In this document: positions 1 to 6,060 of the stretch, one piece after another
Position numbering within the stretch: the stretch's first letter is position 1
Layout: each line of letters opens with the position of its first letter
Source of the DNA: Pseudomonadota bacterium
Lineage (GTDB): Bacteria > Bdellovibrionota > Bdellovibrionia > Bdellovibrionales > JAEYZS01
Reading direction: 5' to 3'
DNA: 6,412 bases
NCBI GenBank assembly: GCA_023427925.1
Contig: JAEYZS010000242.1
Location: 1 to 6,412 of the forward strand
Made by a program: the position numbers and the translations under genes
Notes under the pieces: generated by a model
The model's input: the letters and a program-made list of their open reading frames with translations, nothing else
Databases searched by the model: none
What the model was told of the DNA's origin: nothing

Positions 1-1064
1 GATATGGACTTATCAAGAATCAAAGGATATCGCTCTCTTATGTGGGGCTGATTTACGAATTGTTGAATTGTCTCTGCGATTTTAAGTTTCTCTTCGCGAT
101 TCTTTGATCCTGGAGGGATATCAAGGTAATCAAAAATTGAATTCAATATAGTTCTTTTAGAAAAAGTCACAATGCCCGTGGTTGCAGGATCGTGGCGAGA
201 AGCTAAAACCAACGCTGTATTGGCTGTCCCGAAATCTATGGATTCAGTTCTAAATCTTACCATGGTCCGAACGTAACTTCTAAGTAAAGGATTGCTTTGA
301 TTTACCTGCGATGAATTTAAAAAGTTAATGATGTCGGAAATTAATGATATCTTTTGCTGAAGAGCTCTAATATAAATCGGAGGCAATAGAATTGCAGAAT
401 AGTGATATGAAACATCATGAACAAAGTGAACCGGACTTTCTTTGAAACTTGCAACAGGGAGCCCGAGTTTTTGCGAAAAATTATTGCTGTATTCTTCAAA
501 TCCTAAATGTTTCTGAGAATAAAAGTACAGAGGAATTGGTTCATAACCTAGATAAGAAAGTTCCCTTGAAAGAACCTGAAGAGACTCTGTATACAGAGTT
601 TCACTAGGGACGACCATGGTTTGTCGATTGATAGCACGCATATTTAGCGCCAAACTCGTGTATTTTCCAAAACTCAGAAAGTTATGAACAGGAGAGCCTT
701 GACGATCTTGGCCTGTAGATAGGCTTGATGCTCTGGAATACCAAGGCTTTAAAATATTTCTTCTCAGAACTATTAAATTATCGTTGGGAGCGGGCAGAGA
801 AAGAACTTGTACTGTAGGAGCTTCTTCTGAACTTCTAAACTCATTTGCAACGTCCTTTCTCCATTCTTCAATGACTTTGGTATTGGCACGCTTATCGAGC
901 TGCCGGATCTTATAGGCTCTTGTAATTTTCGCAAAAAATGTAGGCGATTTGTCTTTGAATAGCATTTCGCAAGATTGAGCAAAGCTAGTCACTGACTGTC
1001 CAAAGGATAAACAGAAGACCAGTACCAGAAGTGAAATATGACTCAACAGGACTCTATTTCTCAT
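1..1064 (-). CDS. Exported protein of unknown function (N-terminal part, gene cut by window edge)
   Basis: I do not recognise this family. Reading the minus strand from ATG at 1064, the frame stays open for about 354 codons to base 1, so the C-terminus lies outside the window. The start looks like a Sec signal peptide: basic MRNR, a hydrophobic core at about residues 11-22, then a likely signal peptidase I site after SFA (residues 27-29). The next cysteine (C32) is not in a lipobox, so a secreted or periplasmic protein is more likely than a lipoprotein. The mature part is soluble-looking, with no further obvious membrane segment. It includes a tyrosine/histidine-rich stretch around residues 215-225 (HDVSYHYS) and a basic, acidic mixed segment near the cut end. 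An in-frame ATG at 1091 would add nine residues (MGIVNNRNC). Neither start has a strong ribosome binding site, so the start is uncertain. The gene is divergent from the dehydrogenase at 1150. The open frame plus a clean signal peptide make it a real gene. Confidence 0.8.
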   Translation of the reverse strand, partial: MRNRVLLSHISLLVLVFCLSFGQSVTSFAQSCEMLFKDKSPTFFAKITRAYKIRQLDKRANTKVIEEWRKDVANEFRSSEEAPTVQVLSLPAPNDNLIVLRRNILKPWYSRASSLSTGQDRQGSPVHNFLSFGKYTSLALNMRAINRQTMVVPSETLYTESLQVLSRELSYLGYEPIPLYFYSQKHLGFEEYSNNFSQKLGLPVASFKESPVHFVHDVSYHYSAILLPPIYIRALQQKISLISDIINFLNSSQVNQSNPLLRSYVRTMVRFRTESIDFGTANTALVLASRHDPATTGIVTFSKRTILNSIFDYLDIPPGSKNREEKLKIAETIQQFVNQPHIRERYPLILDKSI

Positions 1065-1149
1065 ACAATTTCTATTGTTTACAATACCCATGCCGTTTTC
1101 TCAAACTTTTTACTACCCGCCGAGTTTAAAATCCTGATAATTTAGAAAA
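1065..1149. promoter_or_regulatory. Divergent intergenic region between exported protein and dehydrogenase
   Basis: These 85 bases separate two genes transcribed away from each other, so they should hold both promoters. The stretch is AT-rich apart from a short GC-rich patch at 1116-1123. A TTTAAAAT at 1125-1132 could serve as a -10 for the plus-strand gene, but no convincing -35 lies 16-18 bases upstream. I therefore do not place a specific promoter. If the exported protein starts at 1091 rather than 1064, the region shrinks to 58 bases. There is no strong ribosome binding site for either gene. Confidence 0.4.
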
Positions 1150-2538
1150 ATGAACATTTTAAAGGAACTTTCATTTTTAAAAGAAAACCAAATTGCAACA
1201 GATAGTGAAAATCTCCTCGAATATGGGAGGGATTGGACGAGATACTATACTCCAAATCCTAAAGCGATTTTGTTCCCGACCACAACTGAAGAAGTTCAAA
1301 AAATTATCTTGTGGGCTAGAAAAAACAAAATATCTATCGTACCTTCCGGGGGCAGAACCGGGTTGAGTGGAGCAGCGGTTGCAAAAAACGGAGAAGTCGT
1401 TGTCTCATTTCAACGTATGAACAAGATTATTTCCTTTAACGAAATTGATCAGGTCATGACATGCCAAGCGGGATGCCTGACAGAAGAAGTTCAAAATTTT
1501 GCTTCATTAAAAGGAGCCCATTTTCCGGTGGATTTTGCAGCGAGAGGGTCCAGCCAGATCGGTGGAAATGTGGCTACGAATGTGGGTGGATTAAACGTTG
1601 TTCGTTATGGATTAATGAGAGACTGGGTTGCGGGACTAGAGGTTGTGACGGGCACAGGCGAAATCCTAAAACTTAATAACGGTCTTGTGAAAAATAATAC
1701 GGGCTATGATTTCAGACATTTGTTCATAGGAAGTGAAGGCACATTGGGAATCATCACTGAAGTGACCTTGAGATTGACTGTCCCTCCAAAAGACACATCT
1801 GTAGTGATCGTTGGCCTAGAGGACCATCAAAATGTTTCTAAAGTCTATCAAAGGTTTAGAAGCGCAATGAACTTAACAGCATTTGAGATGTTTACTGAAG
1901 ATGCGGTTCAATATGTTTTAAGATCTCATCCCGAATTAAGCCCACCCTTGGGACAAAGGCTTCCGATCTACCTCTTGATAGAAGCAGAAACAGACTCTGA
2001 AGACAAAATGCAGGCACTCCTTACATCTTTTGAGGAGTGTGTTGAGGCGGGGTATATTCAAGACGGTGTGATCAGCCAAAGTGAGCAACAAGCCGAGAAT
2101 TTTTGGAAATACAGAGATTATATCTCTGAAAGCTTATCACCTCATACACCATACAAAAATGATATTTCGGTTAAAATTTCTGATGTAACTCAATTTATCC
2201 AAGAGACAAATAAAATTTTAGAGACAGAGTATCCGCAGTTTAAGGTTGTCTGGTTTGGACACATCGGAGACGGCAATTTACATGTGAATGTGCTGAAACC
2301 CTCAGAACTCAACATGGATGAATTTGTAAAGAGCTGCCAAAAAGTTGACCAGATTCTTTTTAAAAGTATTGAAAAGTATCAGGGAAGCGTATCAGCCGAA
2401 CATGGAGTGGGATTGAGTAAAAAACCTTTCTTACACTTTACTCGCTCTCAGGCGGAAATAGAGATAATGAAGCAAATTAAAAAAGTTTTTGATCCTGACT
2501 TGATTCTCAATCCTGGAAAAATTTTTGATATTACTTAA
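1150..2538 (+). CDS. FAD-binding D-2-hydroxyacid dehydrogenase (D-lactate / D-2-hydroxyglutarate / glycolate oxidase subunit family)
   Basis: This 462-residue flavoprotein oxidises a D-2-hydroxyacid to the 2-oxoacid, passing electrons to FAD and then to a carrier. The N-terminal FAD_binding_4 (PCMH) half shows the FAD pyrophosphate loop PSGGRTGLSG (65-74), GGNVATNVGG (138-147) and GSEGTLG (194-200). The C-terminal FAD-oxidase_C half shows GHIGDGNLH (370-378) and AEHG (416-419). H371, H378, E417 and H418 match the metal and catalytic residues of D-2-hydroxyglutarate dehydrogenases. R322 and K336 sit about where that family contacts substrate carboxylates. The protein ends with the usual NPGK box (454-457). 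Length is normal and nothing is missing. There is no signal peptide, so it is probably cytoplasmic, perhaps membrane-associated. Substrate cannot be fixed from sequence: D-2-hydroxyglutarate, D-lactate and glycolate are all possible, and no second glycolate oxidase subunit lies next to it. ATG at 1150 is the first start in frame, with only a weak ribosome binding site. Confidence 0.93.
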   Translation: MNILKELSFLKENQIATDSENLLEYGRDWTRYYTPNPKAILFPTTTEEVQKIILWARKNKISIVPSGGRTGLSGAAVAKNGEVVVSFQRMNKIISFNEIDQVMTCQAGCLTEEVQNFASLKGAHFPVDFAARGSSQIGGNVATNVGGLNVVRYGLMRDWVAGLEVVTGTGEILKLNNGLVKNNTGYDFRHLFIGSEGTLGIITEVTLRLTVPPKDTSVVIVGLEDHQNVSKVYQRFRSAMNLTAFEMFTEDAVQYVLRSHPELSPPLGQRLPIYLLIEAETDSEDKMQALLTSFEECVEAGYIQDGVISQSEQQAENFWKYRDYISESLSPHTPYKNDISVKISDVTQFIQETNKILETEYPQFKVVWFGHIGDGNLHVNVLKPSELNMDEFVKSCQKVDQILFKSIEKYQGSVSAEHGVGLSKKPFLHFTRSQAEIEIMKQIKKVFDPDLILNPGKIFDIT

Positions 2539-2872
2539 GCTCTTCAAGTTTTAAAAACTCTTGATCAGTCTCGATAGAGTAGCGATTCCCGCCAAGTCGC
2601 GACTGATAAATTTTTTCTAAAATTTCCACAGCTTTTAGAGTAAACGGGAGAGCCTTTTCTCCCTTTTCACGTAACCACATTTCGAAAAATTGCCCCAATA
2701 GGGTCACTTCATCGAGACCATAGGTTTTACCGGACCCTTTTAGCTTATGGAAAGCATTAATTAAGTTTTCTAGATCTTTATTTGCAAAGAAATCACGCAA
2801 TTCCACAACTTTTTCTGGAATGCTATTTATGTATTCAACTTGAAGCTCTCGAAGCAAATCGTCCATGCTCAT
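2531..2872 (-). CDS. Stand-alone histidine phosphotransfer (Hpt) protein
   Basis: This 113-residue cytoplasmic protein should relay phosphate between receiver domains. The signature is AFHKLKGSGKTYGL at residues 40-53. H42 is the phospho-accepting histidine, followed by the conserved K45, G46 and S47 of Hpt four-helix bundles, and by a helix carrying L52 and the LLGQFFE stretch (58-64). The predicted structure is all-helical with no other domain, and the last ~20 residues form a charged tail. It is the last gene of the phosphorelay cluster. Its ATG overlaps the kinase stop in an ATGA arrangement (4 nt), with AGGAG 11 nt upstream inside the kinase gene, so translation is probably coupled to the kinase. 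A second in-frame ATG two codons later is an alternative start. Its 3' end overlaps the convergent dehydrogenase gene by 8 nt. The Hpt assignment is firm; its partners are inferred from gene order. Confidence 0.88.
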   Translation of the reverse strand: MSMDDLLRELQVEYINSIPEKVVELRDFFANKDLENLINAFHKLKGSGKTYGLDEVTLLGQFFEMWLREKGEKALPFTLKAVEILEKIYQSRLGGNRYSIETDQEFLKLEELK

Positions 2873-4215
2873 GCAGCTTGTTTCTCCTGTTGATCGTCAG
2901 CAATGAATTTCCATTCTGGAATTGTGAAATAGAATGTACTTCCTTCGTTTGGTTTTGTTGTGACGTTGATTTGTCCCTTGTGCTCTTCTACTAGGGCTTT
3001 CGCAATTGCCAATCCCAATCCGGTTCCTTTTACAAGAGGGTTATCGGGGCTTGAGACTTGGCGGAATTTTTGAAAGAGGATAGATTTTTCTTGAGGTGTC
3101 ATTCCCTTACCGTGATCTCTCACCATTACCTTCACGGGATTGCCATGTTCCACTTCGACCAGAATTTCCACTTTATTGTTCTTTGGAGAGAATTTAATAG
3201 CGTTAGATACCAAATTAGTTATCACTTGCTGAATACGGTCGGCATCAATGTTGAGAGCGACATTTGAAAAATCATGTTTTACAATTTGAACATCAAAAGT
3301 TTGCGCCAAGCCGTTTAAGCTCGAAATCGTTTTATCGAGCAAATCGTGCAAGGATGTCCATTCTAATTTTAGTGGTAACTTTTTAGCATCAATCTTTGCC
3401 ATATCAAGAATATCATTAATCAGTCGTACAAGCCGATCCGTCTCTAACTCAGCTATTTTTATCAAATTGAGTACATCGTCGGCGACGTTTCCCATAATAC
3501 CGCTTGAGATTAGACTCAACGAACCTTTAATTGATGTCATTGGCGTTCTTAACTCGTGAGAAGCGATGTTTAAGAAGTCAGACTTTGCGGCGTCTAGTGC
3601 TTTTAGCTCTTCCATATTATTGAGAACTTCTTGTGCCATGGCGTTGAATGTAGCTTGGAGCTCTCCCATTTCATTTTCTTCAGGTGAATCAAAATTGTAA
3701 GAATACTTCCCGTTTAAGAAGTCTGCCATTCGATTAGTAGTACTTTGTAGAGGAGAGAATATCTGACTATTTGAAAACACCTTAAGAATAGCAAGTAGAC
3801 CTATGACAGTGCAAAAAAGCAAAACTGAATAGAAGATTAATTTTTTTTCTAGGTATAATAGTTGTGCTTTCATATTTTTATAATGAACTTTCTCTTGTTC
3901 AAAATAGTTAGCTACGCGATCTTTAAGTTGTCCTTTTTTACCGCTCGTATAAGCTTGAATAATATCACTAAAAAGATTTGCTCTTTGTTCAGGGTGAAGT
4001 TGAGCTCTAAACTCCTGAAGAGTTTTTGTGTGATCGTTGGTGACTTTCTTTTTAGGAAGCTCTTCGAGAAGCTGCCTTCCTTCAACAATCATTTCGATAT
4101 TTTTATAAGTGGATTGAATCTGACTGTAAATACTGTAGCCGACAGCTGACAAAATCATGGTTGTAGTAGCTAGCGCTAAAATTATAATATTCAATTTTAG
4201 CTTAATCGGTTTCAT
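2869..4215 (-). CDS. Membrane sensor histidine kinase (TM - extracytoplasmic domain - TM - HAMP-like - HisKA - HATPase_c)
   Basis: This 448-residue inner-membrane kinase phosphorylates itself on histidine and then a receiver domain. Membrane helices are at about 9-30 and 126-147. Between them is a ~95-residue, lysine-rich and probably helical sensor region with no recognisable ligand motif. A HAMP-like linker follows (about 148-200, with P155 and the NEMGEL turn at 181-186), then a short coiled coil. HisKA carries the H box FLNIASHELRTP, with H220 as phosphoacceptor. HATPase_c shows the N box NLVSNAIKF (N338), the G1 box DHGKGM (367-372), the F box around FQKF (381-384) and the G2 box GTGLGL (397-402). 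All ATP-binding boxes look intact. No receiver domain is fused to it; separate receivers are encoded directly upstream. The ATG lies 3 nt after the stop of the REC-only gene, and the stop overlaps the hpt start, so expression is very likely coupled. The signal sensed is unknown. Confidence 0.95.
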   Translation of the reverse strand: MKPIKLKLNIIILALATTTMILSAVGYSIYSQIQSTYKNIEMIVEGRQLLEELPKKKVTNDHTKTLQEFRAQLHPEQRANLFSDIIQAYTSGKKGQLKDRVANYFEQEKVHYKNMKAQLLYLEKKLIFYSVLLFCTVIGLLAILKVFSNSQIFSPLQSTTNRMADFLNGKYSYNFDSPEENEMGELQATFNAMAQEVLNNMEELKALDAAKSDFLNIASHELRTPMTSIKGSLSLISSGIMGNVADDVLNLIKIAELETDRLVRLINDILDMAKIDAKKLPLKLEWTSLHDLLDKTISSLNGLAQTFDVQIVKHDFSNVALNIDADRIQQVITNLVSNAIKFSPKNNKVEILVEVEHGNPVKVMVRDHGKGMTPQEKSILFQKFRQVSSPDNPLVKGTGLGLAIAKALVEEHKGQINVTTKPNEGSTFYFTIPEWKFIADDQQEKQAA

Positions 4216-4218
4216 CGT

Positions 4219-4584
4219 CTAGGCGGCCTTTAAAAGTAGATTGTCAATTTGTTCACAGAGGGTGCGCGGTTCAAAAGGCTTTTGGATAAACCCTATTGCG
4301 CCTAATTCCAAAACTTCTTTGATGTCTGACTCTTGAGATTTGGCACTGAGAAAAATAACTGGTGTCGAAGATGTGGAGTTCTTTAGATTTTTTAATACGG
4401 TGACACCATCCATTAATGGCATCATTCCGTCTAATAAGATAAGATCAAATGACTCTTTTAATGCTAGATCGAGAGCATCTTTGCCGTTTAATACATGAGC
4501 GACCTGGTGCTTGCCTATTTTCTCAAGAGTGATTTTTGCAATCATGGCAATGTTTGAATCATCTTCGGCTAGCAAGATCCTCAT
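4219..4584 (-). CDS. Single-domain (REC-only) response regulator
   Basis: This 121-residue protein is a receiver domain and nothing else, like CheY- or Spo0F-type phosphate carriers. It has the acidic pocket E7-D8-D9 (LLAEDD), the phospho-accepting D52 in LILLDGMMP, the switch S80 after VIFL, and K102 in the QKPF loop. With no output domain, it most likely acts as an intermediate in a relay or by binding a partner. I start it at the ATG at 4584. This gives the normal N-terminus MRILLAEDD, forms a TAATG overlap with the upstream regulator, and sits 7 nt downstream of AAAGG. A longer reading from 4620 would add twelve residues (MDVPNPLTKGSI) that lie outside the receiver fold and inside the upstream gene, so I reject it. 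The stop is 3 nt before the kinase start. Kinase H220 and the Hpt H42 are the natural partners, by inference. Confidence 0.93.
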   Translation of the reverse strand: MRILLAEDDSNIAMIAKITLEKIGKHQVAHVLNGKDALDLALKESFDLILLDGMMPLMDGVTVLKNLKNSTSSTPVIFLSAKSQESDIKEVLELGAIGFIQKPFEPRTLCEQIDNLLLKAA

Positions 4585-5285
4585 TATACTACCTTTCGTA
4601 AGAGGGTTTGGTACATCCATGACCGGATTTGCTGTAAAAAGTGATCCTTGGCGCCAAAGAAGTGAGTTTTGATTATCCAGTCATTCAGTTTCCCTTTAGC
4701 ACATTGAACAGAAATGACTTTGACAAAAGGAGCATCGACACCAAGATCTTTAAACAAACTTCCTGTTACCTGAAAGACATCTCCTTCTTGAGGGCAAACA
4801 GGGCTCTGAAGAGTCACTCCTAATTCAGATATTGAGAGAATTTTAATGGTCATGTCGATTTTGGCATTGGAGTAGTTGTTCGAACTCCCAAGGTCCACTT
4901 GTGGCCATTTGTTTGGTTCGTTTTTCAGTAGTAGTGCTTCAACTTTCTCTAGGAAAATAATTGGATCAATTGGTTTAACGATATAATCATCGACACCGAG
5001 TCTTAAAGCACGTTGAACATCATCTTTTGTTTTTCTTCCCGTTAACAATGCAACGACCATGTTTTTCCATTGAGGGTGGTTTCTAATTTTCAAAAGAACT
5101 TCAAAACCTGACATCTGAGGCATGTTTGCATCCGATATCACCATGTCGAAAGAAAATTTTTCTAGATAATCGAGTGCTTGCACTCCGTTTGTACACGAAA
5201 TGACTTCGTGGCCAGCCTTTGATAAAAGCTTTTGACCCATTTTTAAAATGTCATTGTCGTCGTCGACCAAAAGTATTCTAGCCAT
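4584..5285 (-). CDS. Response regulator with receiver domain and degenerate PilZ-like C-terminal domain
   Basis: This 233-residue cytoplasmic protein begins with a full receiver domain (about 1-122). It has the acidic pocket D8-D9-D10 in LLVDDDND, the phospho-accepting D52 in MVISDANMP, T82 and K104 in the VKPID loop. The C-terminal ~95 residues (about 140-233) look like a PilZ beta-barrel. ILSISELGVTLQSP (149-162) matches the usual (D/N)xSxxG turn with S in place of D/N at 151, then beta-rich segments and a closing helix after HFFG (208-211). I find no RxxxR upstream of the barrel, the motif PilZ proteins use to grip cyclic di-GMP, so this copy probably does not bind it and may act through protein contacts. 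The domain call rests on pattern and spacing, not on a profile search; a novel beta domain is the alternative. It is the first gene of the phosphorelay cluster and ends in a TAATG overlap with the REC-only gene. No strong ribosome binding site or promoter is visible in the 177 bases upstream. Confidence 0.85.
   Translation of the reverse strand: MARILLVDDDNDILKMGQKLLSKAGHEVISCTNGVQALDYLEKFSFDMVISDANMPQMSGFEVLLKIRNHPQWKNMVVALLTGRKTKDDVQRALRLGVDDYIVKPIDPIIFLEKVEALLLKNEPNKWPQVDLGSSNNYSNAKIDMTIKILSISELGVTLQSPVCPQEGDVFQVTGSLFKDLGVDAPFVKVISVQCAKGKLNDWIIKTHFFGAKDHFLQQIRSWMYQTLLRKVV
4592..4596 (-). promoter_or_regulatory. Ribosome binding site that decides the REC-only start
   Basis: The minus strand reads AAAGG here, 7 nt upstream of the ATG at 4584 and inside the last codons of the upstream REC-PilZ-like gene. 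It favours the start at 4584 over the longer frame beginning at 4620. Together with the TAATG stop-start overlap it suggests reinitiation or coupled translation. Confidence 0.65.
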
Positions 5286-5417
5286 ATCTTGTAACTTATC
5301 GGAAACTTTGGGGAAATAGTGAGTTGGAGTCTAAAAATAAGACATATTTTCAAGAGGAACTTTAGTGTCTTTATTAGCTAAAAGGTAAGCAGAGGAAAGA
5401 GTGGAAAATTGGCAAAC

Positions 5418-5456
5418 TTCTCTACAGGACTGGACCTGCGCAATCCTGTAGAAGAA
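5418..5456 (-). terminator. Inverted repeat downstream of grxD, possible transcript terminator
   Basis: CTACAGGA (5422-5429) and TCCTGTAG (5444-5451) form a perfect 8-bp stem around a 14-nt loop. The stem extends by one T-A pair and, past a single bulged A at 5453, by three more pairs (to 5418 and 5456). It lies 6 nt beyond the grxD stop, in the 177-base gap before the phosphorelay cluster, where a terminator on the minus strand is expected. The following bases on that strand read GTTTGCCAATTTT, which is only mildly U-rich, so it is not a textbook intrinsic terminator. It could instead be an mRNA-stabilising hairpin or an operator. Confidence 0.45.
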
Positions 5457-5462
5457 CATGAT

Positions 5463-5777
5463 TTAATTTTTGGAGACCAATTCTTGAAGTTCACCCGCTT
5501 GGAACATTTCCATCATGATATCACTCCCGCCAACCAATTCTTTTTTGATATAGAGTTGTGGGATTGTAGGCCAGTTACCATAGGCCTTAATACCCTCACG
5601 AACTTCAGCATCTTCGAGGACATTGACCGATTCAAATGGCACTTGAAGCTCTTTTAAAATTGCAACTGCACGAGCAGAAAATCCACACATTGGAAAATCG
5701 GCCGTACCTTTCATAAAGAGAACTACTTCAGAGTTATTAAGGTAATTTTCAATTTTTTGTTTAGTTTGTTCGTTCAT
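5463..5777 (-). CDS. grxD: Monothiol CGFS glutaredoxin (Grx4 type)
   Basis: This 104-residue cytoplasmic protein belongs to the single-domain monothiol glutaredoxins, which carry and transfer [2Fe-2S] clusters rather than reduce disulfides. The active site is CGFS at residues 31-34, with C31 as cluster and glutathione ligand. Also present are K23 in FMKG before it, the cis-proline segment WPTIPQLY (69-76) and the glutathione-binding GGSDI (83-87). Length matches E. coli GrxD-type proteins, and nothing is missing. It follows bolA by 2 nt. Its strong ribosome binding site AGAGGA overlaps the last two codons of bolA, so the two are almost certainly one transcript. CGFS glutaredoxins and BolA proteins form a heterodimer bridged by an iron-sulfur cluster, so this gene order supports the assignment. 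The stem-loop just downstream probably marks the end of the operon. Confidence 0.96.
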   Translation of the reverse strand: MNEQTKQKIENYLNNSEVVLFMKGTADFPMCGFSARAVAILKELQVPFESVNVLEDAEVREGIKAYGNWPTIPQLYIKKELVGGSDIMMEMFQAGELQELVSKN

Positions 5778-5779
5778 TT

Positions 5780-6019
5780 TTATCCTCTTTCGTTGGGAGT
5801 AATTGCTCTGATTGTAAGAGCGTGAACTTCTCCGGTTTTAAGTTCGGGCGCAAAGATATCCATAACCATTCGTTGTCGTTGAATGCGGCTTTGGCCTTCA
5901 AACTTGTTAGATACCACTAATACTTGGATATGGTCAGATGTTCCTGTGAGATCTGCCACTTCAGTATGGGCATCCGAAAAACTTTCTAAAATCCGTTGTT
6001 TTATTTGATCTATCGTCAT
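5780..6019 (-). CDS. bolA: BolA-family protein (IbaG/YrbA-like), iron-sulfur trafficking partner of CGFS glutaredoxin
   Basis: This 79-residue protein has the BolA fold signature: the strand QVLVVSNKFEG (32-42), the basic helix start SRIQRQRMV (44-52), and VHALTIRAITP (65-75) near the C-terminus. H66 is the invariant histidine that binds the [2Fe-2S] cluster shared with a monothiol glutaredoxin. H30, in the loop before the first long strand, could be the second, variable-loop ligand. BolA-glutaredoxin complexes act in iron sensing and cluster delivery, and grxD follows 2 nt downstream. I start it at the ATG at 6019 (MTIDQIKQRI), which fits family length. A longer frame from a TTG at 6061 would add fourteen residues unlike BolA and would run into the start codon of the divergent HNH gene. 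No strong ribosome binding site precedes 6019, so initiation is less certain than identity. Confidence 0.92.
   Translation of the reverse strand: MTIDQIKQRILESFSDAHTEVADLTGTSDHIQVLVVSNKFEGQSRIQRQRMVMDIFAPELKTGEVHALTIRAITPNERG
5783..5788 (-). promoter_or_regulatory. Ribosome binding site of grxD inside bolA
   Basis: The minus strand reads AGAGGA here, 5 nt upstream of the grxD ATG at 5777 and immediately before the bolA stop codon. It is the best ribosome binding site in the window. It fixes the grxD start and indicates that bolA and grxD are co-transcribed. Confidence 0.8.
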
Positions 6020-6060
6020 AATTGTTGAATCTTTATGCCATAGTGTGTTAACTAAAGGCA
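6020..6060. promoter_or_regulatory. Short divergent intergenic region between bolA and the HNH gene
   Basis: Only 41 bases separate the two divergent start codons, so the promoters must overlap each other or lie within the opposite gene. A TTGAAT and a TTAACT 17 bases apart (6025-6030 and 6048-6053) are weak -35/-10 matches facing the HNH gene and would leave almost no leader. I do not consider them established. An AAAGG at 6054-6058 precedes the HNH ATG by only 2 nt, closer than usual for a ribosome binding site. Confidence 0.35.

Noticed and set aside
773..982. 69-codon minus-strand frame inside the exported protein gene
   Set aside because: It starts at a TTG, has no recognisable domain and is out of frame with the longer open frame that carries a signal peptide.
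3862..4149. 95-codon plus-strand frame opposite the kinase sensor region
   Set aside because: Its hydrophobic, phenylalanine-rich translation is what the antisense of a lysine-rich helical region gives, and the kinase frame is well supported.
4585..4620. Longer N-terminus for the REC-only regulator
   Set aside because: The added residues lie outside the receiver fold and inside the upstream gene; the ATG at 4584 has its own ribosome binding site.
5296..5303. FliA (sigma-28)-like -10 box on the minus strand before the REC-PilZ-like gene
   Set aside because: TCCGATAA resembles GCCGATAA, but the -35 position matches only about half the consensus and the transcript would start almost on the ATG.
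5374..5381. TTAGCTAA palindrome in the gap before the phosphorelay cluster
   Set aside because: Only 8 bp in AT-rich DNA, which is expected by chance, and not placed against a recognisable promoter.
5409..5657. 82-codon plus-strand frame opposite grxD
   Set aside because: It is the antisense of a firmly identified glutaredoxin and shows no domain.
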